A stretch of 64,000 nucleotides of DNA from contig CM066313.1 of NCBI GenBank assembly GCA_033807775.1, positions 86,677,484 through 86,741,483 on the forward strand, read 5' to 3'. Positions within the stretch are counted from its first letter, which is position 1; every line of letters starts with the position of its first letter. Below the pieces are notes generated by a model. It did not search any database. It had not been told where the DNA came from and saw nothing but the letters and a program-made list of their open reading frames with translations. The DNA is from Saussurea involucrata (taxonomy: Eukaryota > Streptophyta > Magnoliopsida > Asterales > Asteraceae). The position numbers and the translations under genes were made by a program. Positions 1-12,439 of the stretch are shown piece after piece.

Positions 1-874
1 TCTAATTAAGAATCATATTTCATAAAACGTGATTTTCTTATATAATAATATTTACATATTTGAACATGTTTTTTTTGGCAAGTTGATTTGTGTTAATGCT
101 ATTTACTTATTTAAGTCAATCTTAGGATCTTTTAATCTTTGAATGATTAATACTTACCATGAATAAAATATTCAATTTCTAAATAAATTAATAATTATTT
201 GAATAAAAAAATACTTACCTTGTTCGATATTTTCATTCTCAACTTATAACATGTTTTTAAGTAATTATTAATTTATTTATAGTTTTAAAGTTTTTTTATT
301 TTGGAGTTCCCCCCTTTTATGCCTGGTATATTTGGCATCATGCCAAAAACCGCTTTAAATTTCTATAACACTTAATATTTAACTTAATTGCTAAAAGTTC
401 TTAAAAAAGATAAATAGCCATATCGAAATTCTAATTGTTTATCATAAACCATAATTACATTCTAAAAGTTAAAACACACATCTTTTGGCCTCTTGCCAAA
501 AGCCCAAAAAATACCGTAATGGTTTTAATTGAATTTCACTTTTGGCCTCATACCAAAACCCACAAAATTGTTAATATTATTAGTGTATTTCATAAACTAA
601 GTGATCGCATGACACCAAAAGATTTTGTCAAAACGGGTGTAAATAGCCTTAAAGGTTTGTAAGGACTTACATTCTAATATGTTTTTTAAGGAAATTTCGG
701 TTACCAGCTGCTTGGATTTTAATGGTTCTCTATTTGATTTTTCATTTGTCAAATATCAAACCGTGATATCAAAATTATTCCAGAAGATACAGCAGTTGGT
801 TTGTCAATTAATTATTTTAAATTTACTAAAATTTTTAAATATATGTTATCATTCTTTATACTAATTTTTTTTAA
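1..874. other. AT-rich spacer, no gene seen
   Basis: No reading frame here has recognisable protein similarity and the composition is very AT-rich. Short TTTTGGCCTC/TGCCAAAA-like words recur between about 325 and 620, which could be an old transposon end, but no matching terminus or duplication was found. Confidence 0.5.
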
Positions 875-1250
875 TCTATACTATCTTATAAAGCATTTAG
901 GCTTAAAGTCTTAAAATCTTAAAAACAAATTTTTAGCATAGAATAGAACATATTTATGCATAAAGTCTTATAGTCTTAAAAAACATTAATTTTCTTTTGC
1001 ATTAATTTTGAAACGTAATTTTCTTAAAAAACATTCCTGATTTCAATTAAATAACATTAATTTTCATTTGCATTAATTTTGAAACATAATTTCCTTAAAA
1101 AACATTTCTGATTTTCAATTAGAAAATATTTAAGTAGAAGTGTTAAAAAAAATTGACATTAGTCATATATAATTCCATAGATTTCAATACATATTTTTAA
1201 ATGTGTTTGAATGCCATGTAATAAACAATTGATTATTAAAGTTATAAATG

Positions 1251-1492
1251 TGTGATCCCAGAACAAGTAATCAATCTATAAATATCAAAGAAGCCATCTC
1301 TATATCATTAAAGAATCAATAGCTCACAATTACAATGAAGAACTCTCTCTTAAGTGTGTGTGGCTAGTATGTGTGATGGATGACCTAATTTCCCAAAAGG
1401 GAAAATAGCAAACTATATATACCTAGGGTATAGAATAGCCCTATTACAAAAATAGTCCCTCTACTTGGTACAATAACATTTAAGCACTAACA
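1251..1492 (-). repeat. 3' LTR of Sirevirus-like element
   Basis: 242 bp, TG...CA ends when read on the minus strand (TGTTAGTGC... to ...GGGATCACA). It matches 16575-16816 with seven substitutions and no indel. Confidence 0.95.
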
Positions 1493-1504
1493 TTCTCCCC
1501 CTTT
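1493..1504 (-). other. Polypurine tract
   Basis: The minus strand reads CAAAGGGGGAGAA immediately upstream of the 3' LTR, the expected plus-strand primer. Confidence 0.85.
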
Positions 1505-4500
1505 GTACCAATGTAGAGCAAAAGATTTAGACGTCCACCGGGGTCACATTCTTCTTCCGAATACCAAAGATGATCTCGAATCTTCGCAGTTCAAGACGGT
1601 AGTCTTTCCGGTGGGAGATGACTTCAATCACTTGGTTGATCAAGTTCTTTTCTTTCTCGGTGAGTTTTACCTCTCCATTCGCATCCAGACGAAGCTTACT
1701 TTCCAAGTGAACCAGAATAATCTTCAAAGTACCCTCACAATACTTGTTGATCTCAATAACTCTCATAAATCTTTTCTGTGAGTCAGTATCAACGTAAACA
1801 ACCCCGAGCTCAGGCTTGTTCAGTACAGTGTAGGCTGGGATACCTTGAATATCAGATAAGCGTATGTTTGGTCTTTTTAAGTTCACATGAGTTTGAAAAG
1901 ATTCCAAACCCATCTGAAAGTCAGTGAGGTATGAATACTTTAGAATATTCTTCATAAACTTCCTCATACATTGGTAAGCAACTCTGTATTCTATCTTCTT
2001 CTCTGGATGGGTGGCTAGGAGGTTGTAAAGACATAAAAGATCATGCAGTTTCAGACTCTTGAAGTCAGCCTCCGAGAATACACATTCAGTACCATCTGAT
2101 CTCAAAACGTTGAACTCAGGATAAAATACATCGTGTAGTTTTAGAGATTCAACCTTCAGCAGCTTCATAATCATATTGTCTGATTTGACAGCACTTGATC
2201 CTCTATCTTTGTTTCTCATAACGTACAGAAACTCGATCTTCCTCAGTGACGGCCAGTCTTCAATCCCAAATACTTTCTCCAAGTTGATCTGCTGAACATC
2301 CCGAACATATAATTCTTTCCTCAGGGTCTCTAGATACGGAGTCATGATTGCTACTCTTTCTCCAGTGGCCACGTACCTCGGTTCAGCATCAACGACAGTT
2401 TGATAGAAGCGGAGTCTGCCTCAATTACTCGATCTCTGATCTTACCATCCGGTATAAACGGTGCATGTAGAGCTGAAGTACCTGAACTTGGACCTACGGT
2501 TTCTATCAATGGTGGAGCATCATCTTCAGATTCGATTTCCATAATTTGATTCCCAGTGGTATCTAATTCATCATCCAAAGCATCAACCATTTCTTCTTTT
2601 ATCTTGTGGCTCAAATGCTCTGGCTCTTCCTCAGAATCAATATAGATCATCTCGATAAGCATATCATCAGCCATCCGCACATCTGCTGTTCTATTGTCAA
2701 CAACCGAAGGCTTTTCAACCCCGGTTAAGACATCAGCTAGAACAAGTGTTTCTGTATCAACAGTCTGTACCATATCTGTCGCCGTTCCACCTTCACCTGT
2801 ATTTCCCCCAGCTTCAGGTTCATTAGCATTACCAGTAGAAGCAGCAGCACTAGCCTCTCCAACCCCTGCTCTCTTCCCCCCTCATGTTGATCAGGTGGAT
2901 CCTGATCATCATGTCTTCGTTTCTGAGAGACTTCCGATTCAATACCACATCTTTCTTCTACAACTTTGAGCCTGTTACTGATGTTGGTGAAACCATGCAT
3001 CAAAGCATTCGTCATATCTGTCATAGAGTCGGTTAGCTTCTGAAGTTGATTTGCTAGAAGAAGTTGTGTATCTGTGGATGTTGAAGTTTGAGGTTGGGTT
3101 GGAGGTGGTGTATGTTGACGAAGTAAGGAAATTAAGTCAACTTCTTCAGATGTACTAGAGTCGCTTTTGGCTAAAAGGCGGGATAACAACTCAGATTTAA
3201 GCTGGTCTTCAGGTATAAGGTGTAGTGGGATAGATGATGGATGTTGTGGGTTAGGTTGATTGTCGGATGGTAGATCTTGAGGAGTGGATGATGATTCAGC
3301 TATATGTTTGCCCTTTATGGCTCGGCTGACTTCAGATGCTAACTGATCAACTGATCTCTGCATGTGTGCATGGTGTTGCTTGTACGATCTGTCTATAGTA
3401 CCTAGTGCAGAAGTCAGTAATGGTAGAGTAATAAAATGAGGATATGGCCCGAGCATCCATATAACATGTTCATGAGGAAAATTAGGGAAAATAGAGCTAA
3501 CTTCCGGACCACCTAGGTTACCGGTTGAAGTAGCGGTTGTAGCAACCGTACTGTCTGTGCTCATGGCTGGCAAAGTGTTGACCATGACAGGACTTCCACC
3601 CTGTCCTCGTGGGGCACCAACGAATGGCGGCCGCACTCTGGGTGTTTTGGTTGGGGCACGGAAGCTCGCAACTTGGTGTTGTTCCAGTAATTGTGTCCTA
3701 GGAAAGGATGTTCTACCAAATGGTCCTAGACTCAATGTGCGTGGAATAAAAGGCGGTGGCCGGGGCAGGAGCCTACCTGGTTCAATACCAGCAGACACCG
3801 AGTGTGTCGCCAATAGCAGTTGAGCTTGATCCCCTGTGGAAAATGAAACATCGGCAAATTGAGATGCCGATGAGTGGCTGAGTGGGGTTGTGTTATGCAT
3901 GGCTGGGCGGACCACGACTTGTTCAATACGCAACGGCGACGTACGCTCGTTGGTAGAAGATGTGGCTACCCGACTCAGATCGGTGTGGGGAGAGTCAGTA
4001 GTTAAAACTTTATCTGACTCTGTCACACCTTCACTCATTTCTTTTCTCCCCTCATTCTCACCACTAACTAACTTTTCTACTTCTGCTTGTTTTTCTACTT
4101 CTTCGTTCACAGATGAAGGACCCGCAGTGTCGAGAAGTTCGGTGTTCCGAGTGGAATCAGCATCCGAACTCACAACACGTGGTCTCTTTCCCATATGTCT
4201 AGGAATCAAATTCACCAAAGGGTCATGACCTGAGTCATCATCATCATCATCATCATCGTCAAAGGAAGGAAAGAAGGGTTCTATCTCATCATCTTGATTA
4301 ACTGCATCATCATCAGGAGATGATGCAGCGGCATAAGCTTCATCCCATGAGACATCATCATCAAAGATCTGATGTAACGTCCCAAAAATTACAATAAATT
4401 TGAACTTTTAAAAATACCATTTTTATTAAATTAAACCATAAGTATTTAAATAAAATCAAACGTTTATCCAAATCTCGTTAAGTTAAATAACCAAACCATT

Positions 4501-4785
4501 TAACACAGCGGAAAATGTAAATAATGTAAACATAATGTCTCAAAGTAAAAAAAATGATAGAAGTCTCCACAACGCGCCAGTGTGTACCGTCACGCCTTGC
4601 TGCCACTCGTACCTGAAACAGTAATTTATAGGGGAACGGTAAGCACGAAGCTTAGTGAATTCAAACACGCACGTACGATATCAATCATATCGACACCACC
4701 CCTATCAGCAGATAGATATAACAACCAACACATGCAGTTAAATAATACAAGCACACTCATGCAAGAACACCCATGCATGTATCAT

Positions 4786-4905
4786 TCGGTCTCCCCGAAT
4801 TCACACAACACTCGTGTATGCATCCCTCGGTCTCCCCGAGTTCATACAACACATGTGTACGTATTCCTCGGTCTCCCCGAGTCCTCGGTCTCCCCGAGAT
4901 TTATA
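4786..4905. repeat. Short tandem repeat, TCGGTCTCCCCGAG units
   Basis: At least four copies of TCGGTCTCCCCGAG/A, each followed by variable ACAACAC...TGT spacers, lie inside the solo LTR. CTCGG and CCGAG make each unit partly palindromic. Confidence 0.75.
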
Positions 4906-5599
4906 CGACACCCAATACCTTATACTAGACACTAACTCCGCCTAGTACTACACACAAACAAAACAGTTAACACACACGAACTATAGCAGCGCGCATACAA
5001 TCTCTATCCAACGCAGTGAGTGAACTCACCTCAGAAAGCAAAGCAGAACTCCACGAACTGCGACAAGAACCCGCCAACTCCAACTCACTTCTTTTCACCT
5101 AAAGAAGTGTTACAAAGTGTCAAAGAGTAATCCCAACCCGGAATTATAACTACAAGTCTAAACGTGCGTTTTCCGGTTTTTAGTCTAACACTGCAGGTCT
5201 GTTCGTGACCTGTTTAGCCCCCCTTAAACCCATCAAACCAGAAATATTATTCCATCCTTAGAAATTTCTATGTCTTAGGTTTCCAGGTACATATCGCACG
5301 CGTTCATACGAGGTCCCTACTATTTTATATGAATTTTTCAAAACAGACTACCCGGACAGCGAATTTCGGACCAATCTGCACTAATTGCCAATTTGTCCCT
5401 AGCTAGAGGACTCGTTAATTTTTCTGCAAAACATACGAAACATACTAGACCCAAAATGGGAGACTTGGGCACTGATTTCACCTCAATCCGAGCTTCCTAG
5501 ATTATTCTACGGATTTTACAAAACAGGGACATATTGGATATTTTCACATAAAATCATAACTTCGATTTCTCGGTTTAGCGTTTTACATTTAGGTTTAGG

Positions 5600-6110
5600 A
5601 TTCGCAAACTAGGGTTTAGGCACCTGGGTCTGAACTACACCAGCACCACCCACTGCCCCCTCCGGCAGTGGTGGTCGACAGTGGTGGTGGTTCGATAAAA
5701 CCAACCGGCGAGACCAACGGGAACGATCCCACCATTCTAACTCGGCCATGCACATACATGCTCGACCTAACAGCCGCAAACCCGCCGTTACAACCACCGA
5801 CCTGGTGGTGCACGGCGGCGGCACCATGCCGGCAGCCATGGCTGCGGCAGCGGTGGTGGTTCCGCGGTTGTTCGGCGACGACGAATCAAGAAACTAAGAA
5901 GAAAAGTGAATAATCCTTACCTCTCGATGCCCACGAATCAGCAACCAACACGAGGTCCCGATCCCTTACTTGTCTCGATCGCCGGCTCACTCTCTCTCAC
6001 TACACCTCGCTCTCGCCGGCAGGAAACGGCGGCGCCGGCGGTCTTGGGGTTGATCGGCGGTAGCAGCGAATGGGAGGGAGAATTAGGGTTGTGCGTTTAA
6101 TGTTTTGCGA
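5600..6110. other. GC-rich block inside solo LTR
   Basis: This part of the solo LTR is far richer in GC and CpG than anything around it (runs such as CGGCGGCGCCGGCGG). The ORFs seen here have no recognisable domain, and the block more likely represents the LTR promoter or leader zone than a gene. Confidence 0.4.
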
Positions 6111-7539
6111 TGGGTTTCATACGTGAAGTACAAAAACGAAATAAGGGAAGGGGGGTCGGTCCTATGGGCCGATCCCATGCAATCCAATTGACAAACTTCA
6201 CCTTTAGTCCCTAGGTTTTAAAACTATGTCGTTTCTTACCACATGAAGTTAGGATTTTACAAAACAAACCAAACATCACAAAACTAAATCATTTTGGTCC
6301 TTGCCGCCAAATCCCGTTAAAAAAAATTCATTTAGAGAAAAAAATAATTAATTAAAATGCATATCGGAACACGGGCTTTACATCTGAACAGGAGGTCGAG
6401 GCGGTGGTTGAGCTGGTTTCGAGGAAGATGTTTGGCCAACAGTCCGTAATCTTCTCCCAACTCTCTTTCTTTTTGTTTTCCTCACCTCTCATTGTCCAGG
6501 AACATCCCCTGTTCCTGAACCCCCTCGACATGGACTTCCTCACCACCTAAAGGATTTGCATCGTGGGTAGGTCCCTCCGGCTCTGGCTGGACCATCAATG
6601 CGTTATCTATCCTATATTGCCTAACTACCCTGGACTGTTGGTCGGCATATGCAAGTAGATCTTCACGTAGAACGGCGGTGTGGGCAAAATTGATCTGCTT
6701 GGGCATTCTTAGATAGTGCATGTACTGGCTTGGGCCTCTGGGGTGATTCTCTCGTCTTGGAATCTGATCGTTGTCTAACGTAGCTTGATGAATCAAGATC
6801 TGGAAGAAACGCTGAAATGGTACGAAGTTTCGTCTCATCTTTGGTTTTAACTGATCCGCGACAAGCTCAACGATCTCATTCCATATCAAGACGACATAAT
6901 TAATGTTGTGGTTATAAACAAATGCATGAAACATGCGCAGTGTGGATAGGTTTGTCTTGTCTAGTCCGGTATGCTTTGAGGTCATGCAACGGTTGAAGAT
7001 TGAGCATATGGAGTAGTATATTCTCGGTAGGTAGTTCCGTCTGAAGGTGGATGAGCCAGTAAGTGGGGCATTCTCTGGAGGTTGATAACCCAAACTTCGG
7101 ATGTCATCATAGAGCTGTGATTCAGGAACCGGATCCTGAAGATTCTCACTCGGGAGGTTTAGTGATCGGCTGAGTCCCCTTAGAGTGAATCGGACATCGA
7201 AGTGGTCAAGTTTGGCAGTAAAGTGTGGTACTCGGGCGGTTGGATGGTATGTTAGTGTACTCCAGAATTGTTTAAGGTAGATTGCGGGCACGAGCTCAAC
7301 TCTGGTCAATGCAGTCAGTAATGGGTGACCGTGAATAATCTCGATAATGACTCCGTAGTCAAAAGGAACTGCGAAATCTAGGTGATGGTTGATGTGATGA
7401 ACGATATGAACGGATGATGGTGTTGTCATCCGAGGCATTTCCATCATGATCATCCATATGGAACAGTACACAGTTAGAAAACTAGCCAAAAACAAATCTG
7501 CCTTGAAAAAAAAAGTTCAAAAAAAATCCTAAGTGTTAG

Positions 7540-7735
7540 GCAAGTCGCAACCAACATGAAAGAGGATGTCGCAGGCCATTGCGATATCGCAATGCAAAGC
7601 TAAGACATGGTGAAGTCGCAACACAAGGTTGCGATTTGGTCCATGTCGCAACAGGCCATTGCAACATGGTTGAATGTATGACCACTGCGACATGGTTGAA
7701 GGTTTGAAGCTTAGTGGGTTGCGACTTGGATGAAC
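7540..7735. repeat. Palindromic GTCGCAA/TTGCGAC repeats, block 1
   Basis: Several copies of GTCGCAA and its reverse complement TTGCGAC(AT/TT) lie in the non-coding gap between pol and the env-like ORF. Some are paired head-to-head, for example around 7603-7660. They belong to the same motif family as 8187-8410 and 15908-16170. Confidence 0.75.
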
Positions 7736-7740
7736 ACATA

Positions 7741-8186
7741 AATCTTCCTAAGTGTTCAAGCCCAAAAATCGAGTTTTTCGCCCAAAAAGTGTTAAAATTG
7801 ACTCCACTAGGCTCGCAATACCACCGAGAATAAACCCTAATCGACTAAAAAACCTAACAAACACTAAGACCCAAGATTTAGCAGATTGAAATAAAGACGA
7901 ACCTAAAAACCCTAAAACAGATCATATCATGCGATTTAATGAATGAAAGTTGATGAGATTCGAGATACGATACCTGAATGATTATCTGAGAAGATTGAAC
8001 GGATCAGAAACACGAAATCAGCCACGAATCGAAAAGTCAGTTGAGAGAGATTTTGAAAGGGTTTAAGGGTTTTTGAGTTGAGACAAAGATTAAAACCCTA
8101 AAAACCTAATTATACGATTTTTCAAACTGAGGGACACGTGGCACAACATGATTGGTCCAAGGTTTGACTTGTCACGTGTCATCAAG
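7741..8186 (-). other. Non-coding leader upstream of env-like ORF
   Basis: No protein domain is recognised. On the minus strand the block looks like a plant 5' UTR: AAACCCTAA-type words, a plausible donor CAG|GTATCG near 7970 and a pyrimidine-rich acceptor TTTTTTTCAAG near 7505, just before the env-like ATG at 7495. This would allow a spliced env-like transcript. It is an inference only. Confidence 0.3.
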
Positions 8187-8410
8187 TCGCAATGAACTAA
8201 CTGCGAGTTGACAAAAGATCATGTCGCAACAGAAGGTTGCGACATGGTACTATTCACAAGGTCATGTCGCAGTACACAGTTGCGACATGGCACTGTTCAC
8301 ATGGTGATGTCGCAGTGCACGATTGCGACATGGCACTGTTCATTGAGATATCGCAATAGAAGGCTGCGATATCTCATTGTTCACCTGTGAAATCGCAAGT
8401 ATGGGTTGCG
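8187..8410. repeat. Palindromic GTCGCAA/TTGCGAC repeats, block 2
   Basis: At least four consecutive hairpins occur here. The clearest is CATGTCGCAAC, a 5-base loop, then GTTGCGACATG (8220-8247), a perfect 11-bp stem. The following units have TACACA or TGCACGA loops and are separated by GGTACTATTCAC or GGCACTGTTCAC spacers. They lie directly downstream of pol in the minus-strand sense. Confidence 0.85.
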
Positions 8411-8931
8411 ATATTAATAACACTTGGACATTTTTCCAGTTTAAAATTTTTGAAAAAAATTTATCACATTGGAAGATGTCCAACTTCCAATTGATTAAGC
8501 ACGCAAGGTATTAAAACATTTTCACTCCCCCTTAAATGATGCAAGTAAGTTTTAGAAAATTGATTTTCATCATCTAAGAGTTTGTGGTTGAAAAACAGAT
8601 TAGAGAACATACCTTGTGATCTTCAAGTAAGGAGTACAGGAAATCAACACTTACAATCTTAGTCAGAAATGCACACTCCCCCTATTCTTGTGCATACTAC
8701 TTAGTTTGTACTCCCCCTAAGACTATGAACACACCTCATGCAGGCATAGATATCATAACAAGAAATAGAAAGTAACAAAGAGAATAAACAATGAAAAACA
8801 ACAAAGACATGAGAATAAAATATTTTAGATTGAGAATAGAATGCGATGAAAATTTGTATGTATCATTTTAGATAGAGATAACTAGATTGAACTACACATA
8901 TTTCCATCCATTATATGATCAATATAGAATA
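8411..8931. other. Non-coding part of Sirevirus-like element
   Basis: No gene is visible. Several CTCCCCCT purine/pyrimidine tracts (near 8525, 8680, 8710) resemble extra polypurine tracts on the minus strand. Confidence 0.4.
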
Positions 8932-11900
8932 TTAAACTTTCATGTTCAACATGCCGAGCTTGGATAATATGAAATTAAATCGTTTTTCATCCAAGGCTTT
9001 CGTAAAGAGATCGGCAAGTTGAAACTCAGTTGTGACAAAGTATAATTCAATCGTACCTTTTTCAACATGATCTTTAATAAAATGATACCTGATGTCTATG
9101 TGTTTGGTCTTTGTATGCTGGACCGGGTTAGCTGATATTGCAATTGCACTCTTGTTATCACAGTAAATGGGGATCTTCTCATACTTGAAGTCATAGTCAA
9201 CCAGTTGAGTCTTCATCCACAGAACCTGTGAACAACAGCTGGCAGCGGCCACATATTCTGCCTCCGCAGTTGATGTTGAAACACAGTTCTGTTTCCTCGA
9301 GGACCAACTTACTAGTTTATCACCCAAAAACTGGACATGACCAGATGTGCTCTTCCGGTCTAGCATACTACCTCCATGATCTGCATCAGAATATGCAGTG
9401 AGTTTAAATCCCGTTCCCTTCGGGTACCACAGACCAAGGTACGGTTTCCCCTTCAAATATCGAAAGATTCTTTTAACAGCACTCCGATGTGATTCCTTTG
9501 GTTGTGCCTGAAATCTTGCACAGAGACATGTCGAAAACATTATATCTGGACGACTTGTTGTCAGGTACATTAATGAGCCTATCATACCTCGGTAATTCTT
9601 AACATCTACATCTATACCATGTGGATCCGGACCAATTTTAGATCCAGGAGCCATAGGTGTACCAATTGAGGTACAGTTTTCCATCTTGAATTTCTTCAAA
9701 ATGTCAAACACATACTTTGATTGGTTGATGAAGATACCTGTTGAGAACTGCTTGACTTGTAATCCAAGAAAGAAATTAATCTCTCCTATCATACTCATCT
9801 GGAATCTGGTCATCATTATACCCGAGAACCAAGTACACAATCCAGGGTCAGTTGAACCAAATATAATATCATCAACGTAAATTTGTACTAGAAGGATCTC
9901 ACCATTTTTATGCAGAGTGAAGAGAGTTGTGTCGATTTTACCTTTCTGAAAGCCAGCACCAAGTAGGTAGGTAGATAAGATTTCATACCAGGCGCGAGGG
10001 GCTTGCTTAGACCGTAGAGAGCTTTGTCAAGAATGTAGACGTGATCTGGTTTATCTTTGTCCACAAAACCCTCTGGTTGAGAAACATATACTTCTTCTTT
10101 CAAGATGCCGTTCAAGAAAGCAGTATTCACGTCCATTTGATAGACAGTGAAGTTTCTAAAAGCGACAAATGCAAGAAACATCCGAATTGCCTCTAAACGA
10201 GCCACCGGTGCATACGTCTCATCGTAGTCGATTCCCTCTTGTTGCCTATACCCTTTGGCTACAAGGCGTGCTTTATTTCTCACAACAATCCCATCTTTAT
10301 CTTTCTTATTCTTCAGGACCCACTTGGTACCAATTACCGTTTTACCTTTGGGTCTAGGAACTAATCGCCACACGTTCAATGCTTCAAAAGAATTCAGCTC
10401 ATCTTGCATGGCAATGATCCAATCCGGATCTTCTAAGGCTTTTCGAACTGTTGTGGGTTCAACTTGACTTAGAAAAAGCGCGTAAAGGACTTCGTTAGCC
10501 GTTGCAGATCTTGTCTTTACAGGTTCGGAGACGTCACCAATGACTTGTTCAATGGGGTGACTCTTAGTCCATCTTGAAGCATGAGGATGAACATCTATAG
10601 CACCATAGTTGGGATCCACTAAGGTAGGATCTTTATCAAAATTCAACTCTATTGTCAAGGTAGGTTCTGGTTGTGGGGCGGGTTCATTGACAAAAGTGTC
10701 AACAGGAACTGCCTCTGGTTCTGCTTCAGAAGATGATTCATTCTGAGTTGCAGAATCCTCACCATTGGCATTAGAAGTTGTACCTGACGAAGAAGCACCA
10801 TTCGTGGATACATGTTGTGTTGCTTGTGGAGATTCCATATGCATGTTACTTGAAGACGAAGCAGGAGTTGTTGCACCAGATGAAGGGGTAGTCAGTTCCG
10901 GTGTAGGCCCTGACAATGTAGCATTAACTGGTGGTGTGGCAACATTTCTCCTGTTAGATATAGATGAAGTAGGTTTATCACTTCCGAAAAAATCATCATA
11001 AAAATATTCAAACAATAAATCAAGATCATTAGGTTTAGAGTTAGAAGTGGATGCTTGATCCTTGTTTGAAGATCTAGTCACCATAGGACGAATTTGTCCA
11101 GATGCTAGTACTCCAGATATTGCGGGTTCTGTACTATTTTGCACAGAAACCATGGTTTCAGTTTCATCGAATCTGACATTTACGCTTTCCTTCACAGTTC
11201 TAGACGACTTGAAATAGACTCTGTATGCTTTTGACGTAAACGAGTATCCGATGAAAACGCCCTCAATTCCCTTTGGACTGAATTTGTTCAAGTTGTCCTT
11301 GCCGTTCAGCACAACAAATCTGCATCCAAATACACGAAAGTAGTGTATTACAGGTTTTCTATTATTAATCAGTTCATATGGAGTTTTACCAAACCGACGA
11401 TGGATTATAGAACGGTTTTGTGTATAGCATGCCATAGCAACAGCTTCAGCCCACAAGAACAGAGGTAGATCAGCATAAGACAACATCGTTCTGCCAGCTT
11501 CAACAAGTGTGCGGTTTCGTCTTTCAACGACTCCGTTCTGCTGAGGAGTTCTAGCCGCAGAAAACTGATGAGATATTCCTAATGATTTAAAGAAATCATC
11601 AAGAGTCTTGTTCTTGAATTCTGTCCCGTTGTCTGGCCTAACAGTCTGAACTGATTGTTGACGGTTCACTTGAAGTTGCTTGATTAACGAGATGATCAAG
11701 TCAGGTGTTTCGTCTTTTGATCGAAGAAACTTGACCCAAGTATATCTCGAATAATCATCGACAATTACTAACACGTATCGTTTGGCACTAACACTCTGAG
11801 TCTTCATCGGACCACAGAGATCCATATGAGGGATTTCTAAAGGTTTTTGTGTGCTGGGTTCGGGTTTCGGTGGATGAGGGGCTCGCTTTATCTTCCCCTT

Positions 11901-12431
11901 CTCACAAGCAGTACATAAGTTGTCTTTCTCAAATTGCAGAACTGGTAGACCTATAACTAAATCACCCAACGTTAGCTTTTGAATGTAACGAAAGTTGAGA
12001 TGAGATAGTCGTCTATGCCATAACCAACTCTTTTCCATAGTTGCCTTAGTCAACAGACACACGTCATTCTTCGGCTTAACCTTTGATAGATCAATAGTGT
12101 AAAGATTTGACTTTCGCGAACCAACTAGAAGTTCATTTCCTCCATCGGTTAGAATTGCACACCGAGTCTTCTTGAAATGGACTTCTAGGTCTTTATCACA
12201 AAACTGACCTATACTAAATAAGTTATGCCCTAAGCCTTCAACATAATTCACTTTAGTTATTCTGACGTTGTCGGTCACAATATCTCCATAACCCATGATT
12301 GGAGCATAGTGATCATTTCCAAACATAACTTTCCCTCCATCGTGTTCCACAAAGTTGCTCAACAGCTCCTTTCTACCTGTCATGTGTTTAGAGCAACCAC
12401 TATCCAAATACCACACATGACAGAGCTGCAA
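8932..12431 (-). pseudogene. Pol: protease, integrase, reverse transcriptase, RNase H, one frameshift
   Basis: Domains in order on the minus strand. The aspartic protease has DSG within WYLDSGCSKHMTG at the very start. The GAG-pre-integrase zinc segment follows (LWHRRLSHLNF, then CTACEKGK). The integrase core has the first Asp in HMDLCGP, the second in RPDNGTEF and the Glu in QQNGVVERRNRT. A Ser/Thr/Pro-rich linker leads to reverse transcriptase (GTKWVLKNKKD, MDVNTAFLNG, YVDD near 9870) and RNase H (YSDADHGGS, STAEAEYVAAAS). A single base deletion just after the YGL motif near 10015 shifts the frame, which separates 12431-9888 from 9840-8932. All catalytic residues I can read are present, so apart from this lesion the polyprotein is well preserved. 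Confidence 0.9.
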
Positions 12432-12439
12432 AACGGAGT

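Larger units (their letters stand above)
4373..6382. mobile_element. Solo LTR (probable Ty3/gypsy type), 2.0 kb
   Basis: The sequence begins TGTAACGTCCC, ends GGGCTTTACA, and is flanked on both sides by TCTGA (4368-4372 and 6383-6387), a perfect 5-bp duplication. It contains no protein-coding domain. TGTAACRYCCC starts and a GC-rich internal block are common in long plant gypsy LTRs, so a solo LTR left by LTR-LTR recombination is the best reading. A complete non-coding element is the alternative. It interrupts the env-like ORF of the surrounding copia element and is therefore younger than it. Confidence 0.8.
1527..7495 (-). pseudogene. Env-like ORF of Sirevirus-like element, split by a solo LTR
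   Basis: After pol there is a long additional ORF, in the place where Sireviruses carry their env-like gene. The N-terminal part (7495-6482) is a folded-looking domain with an LTRVELVPAIYLKQFW-type motif. The other large copia element here has a related motif at the start of its own extra ORF (IYIEHQKQFW). A proline/acid-rich linker follows, then a low-complexity Ser/Thr/Pro segment (4218-2737), an acidic segment (2773-2351) and a second folded domain (2372-1527). A 2.0-kb solo LTR at 4373-6382 interrupts the linker, and there are frameshifts near 6484, 2770 and 2370. No signal peptide or membrane segment is obvious, so the envelope role is only by position and family custom. Confidence 0.65.

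Noticed and set aside
1503..1781. Plus-strand ORF next to the 3' LTR
   Set aside because: It is the complement of the env-like C-terminal domain.
3557..4228. Plus-strand ORFs opposite the env-like ORF
   Set aside because: They mirror the minus-strand low-complexity coding region and have no domain of their own.
5600..6110. GC-rich ORFs as a host gene
   Set aside because: They sit wholly within a solo LTR bounded by a perfect TSD, and none shows a recognisable domain.
7540..8410. CRISPR-like array
   Set aside because: The repeats are palindromes with irregular spacing in a plant retrotransposon, with no spacers or cas genes.
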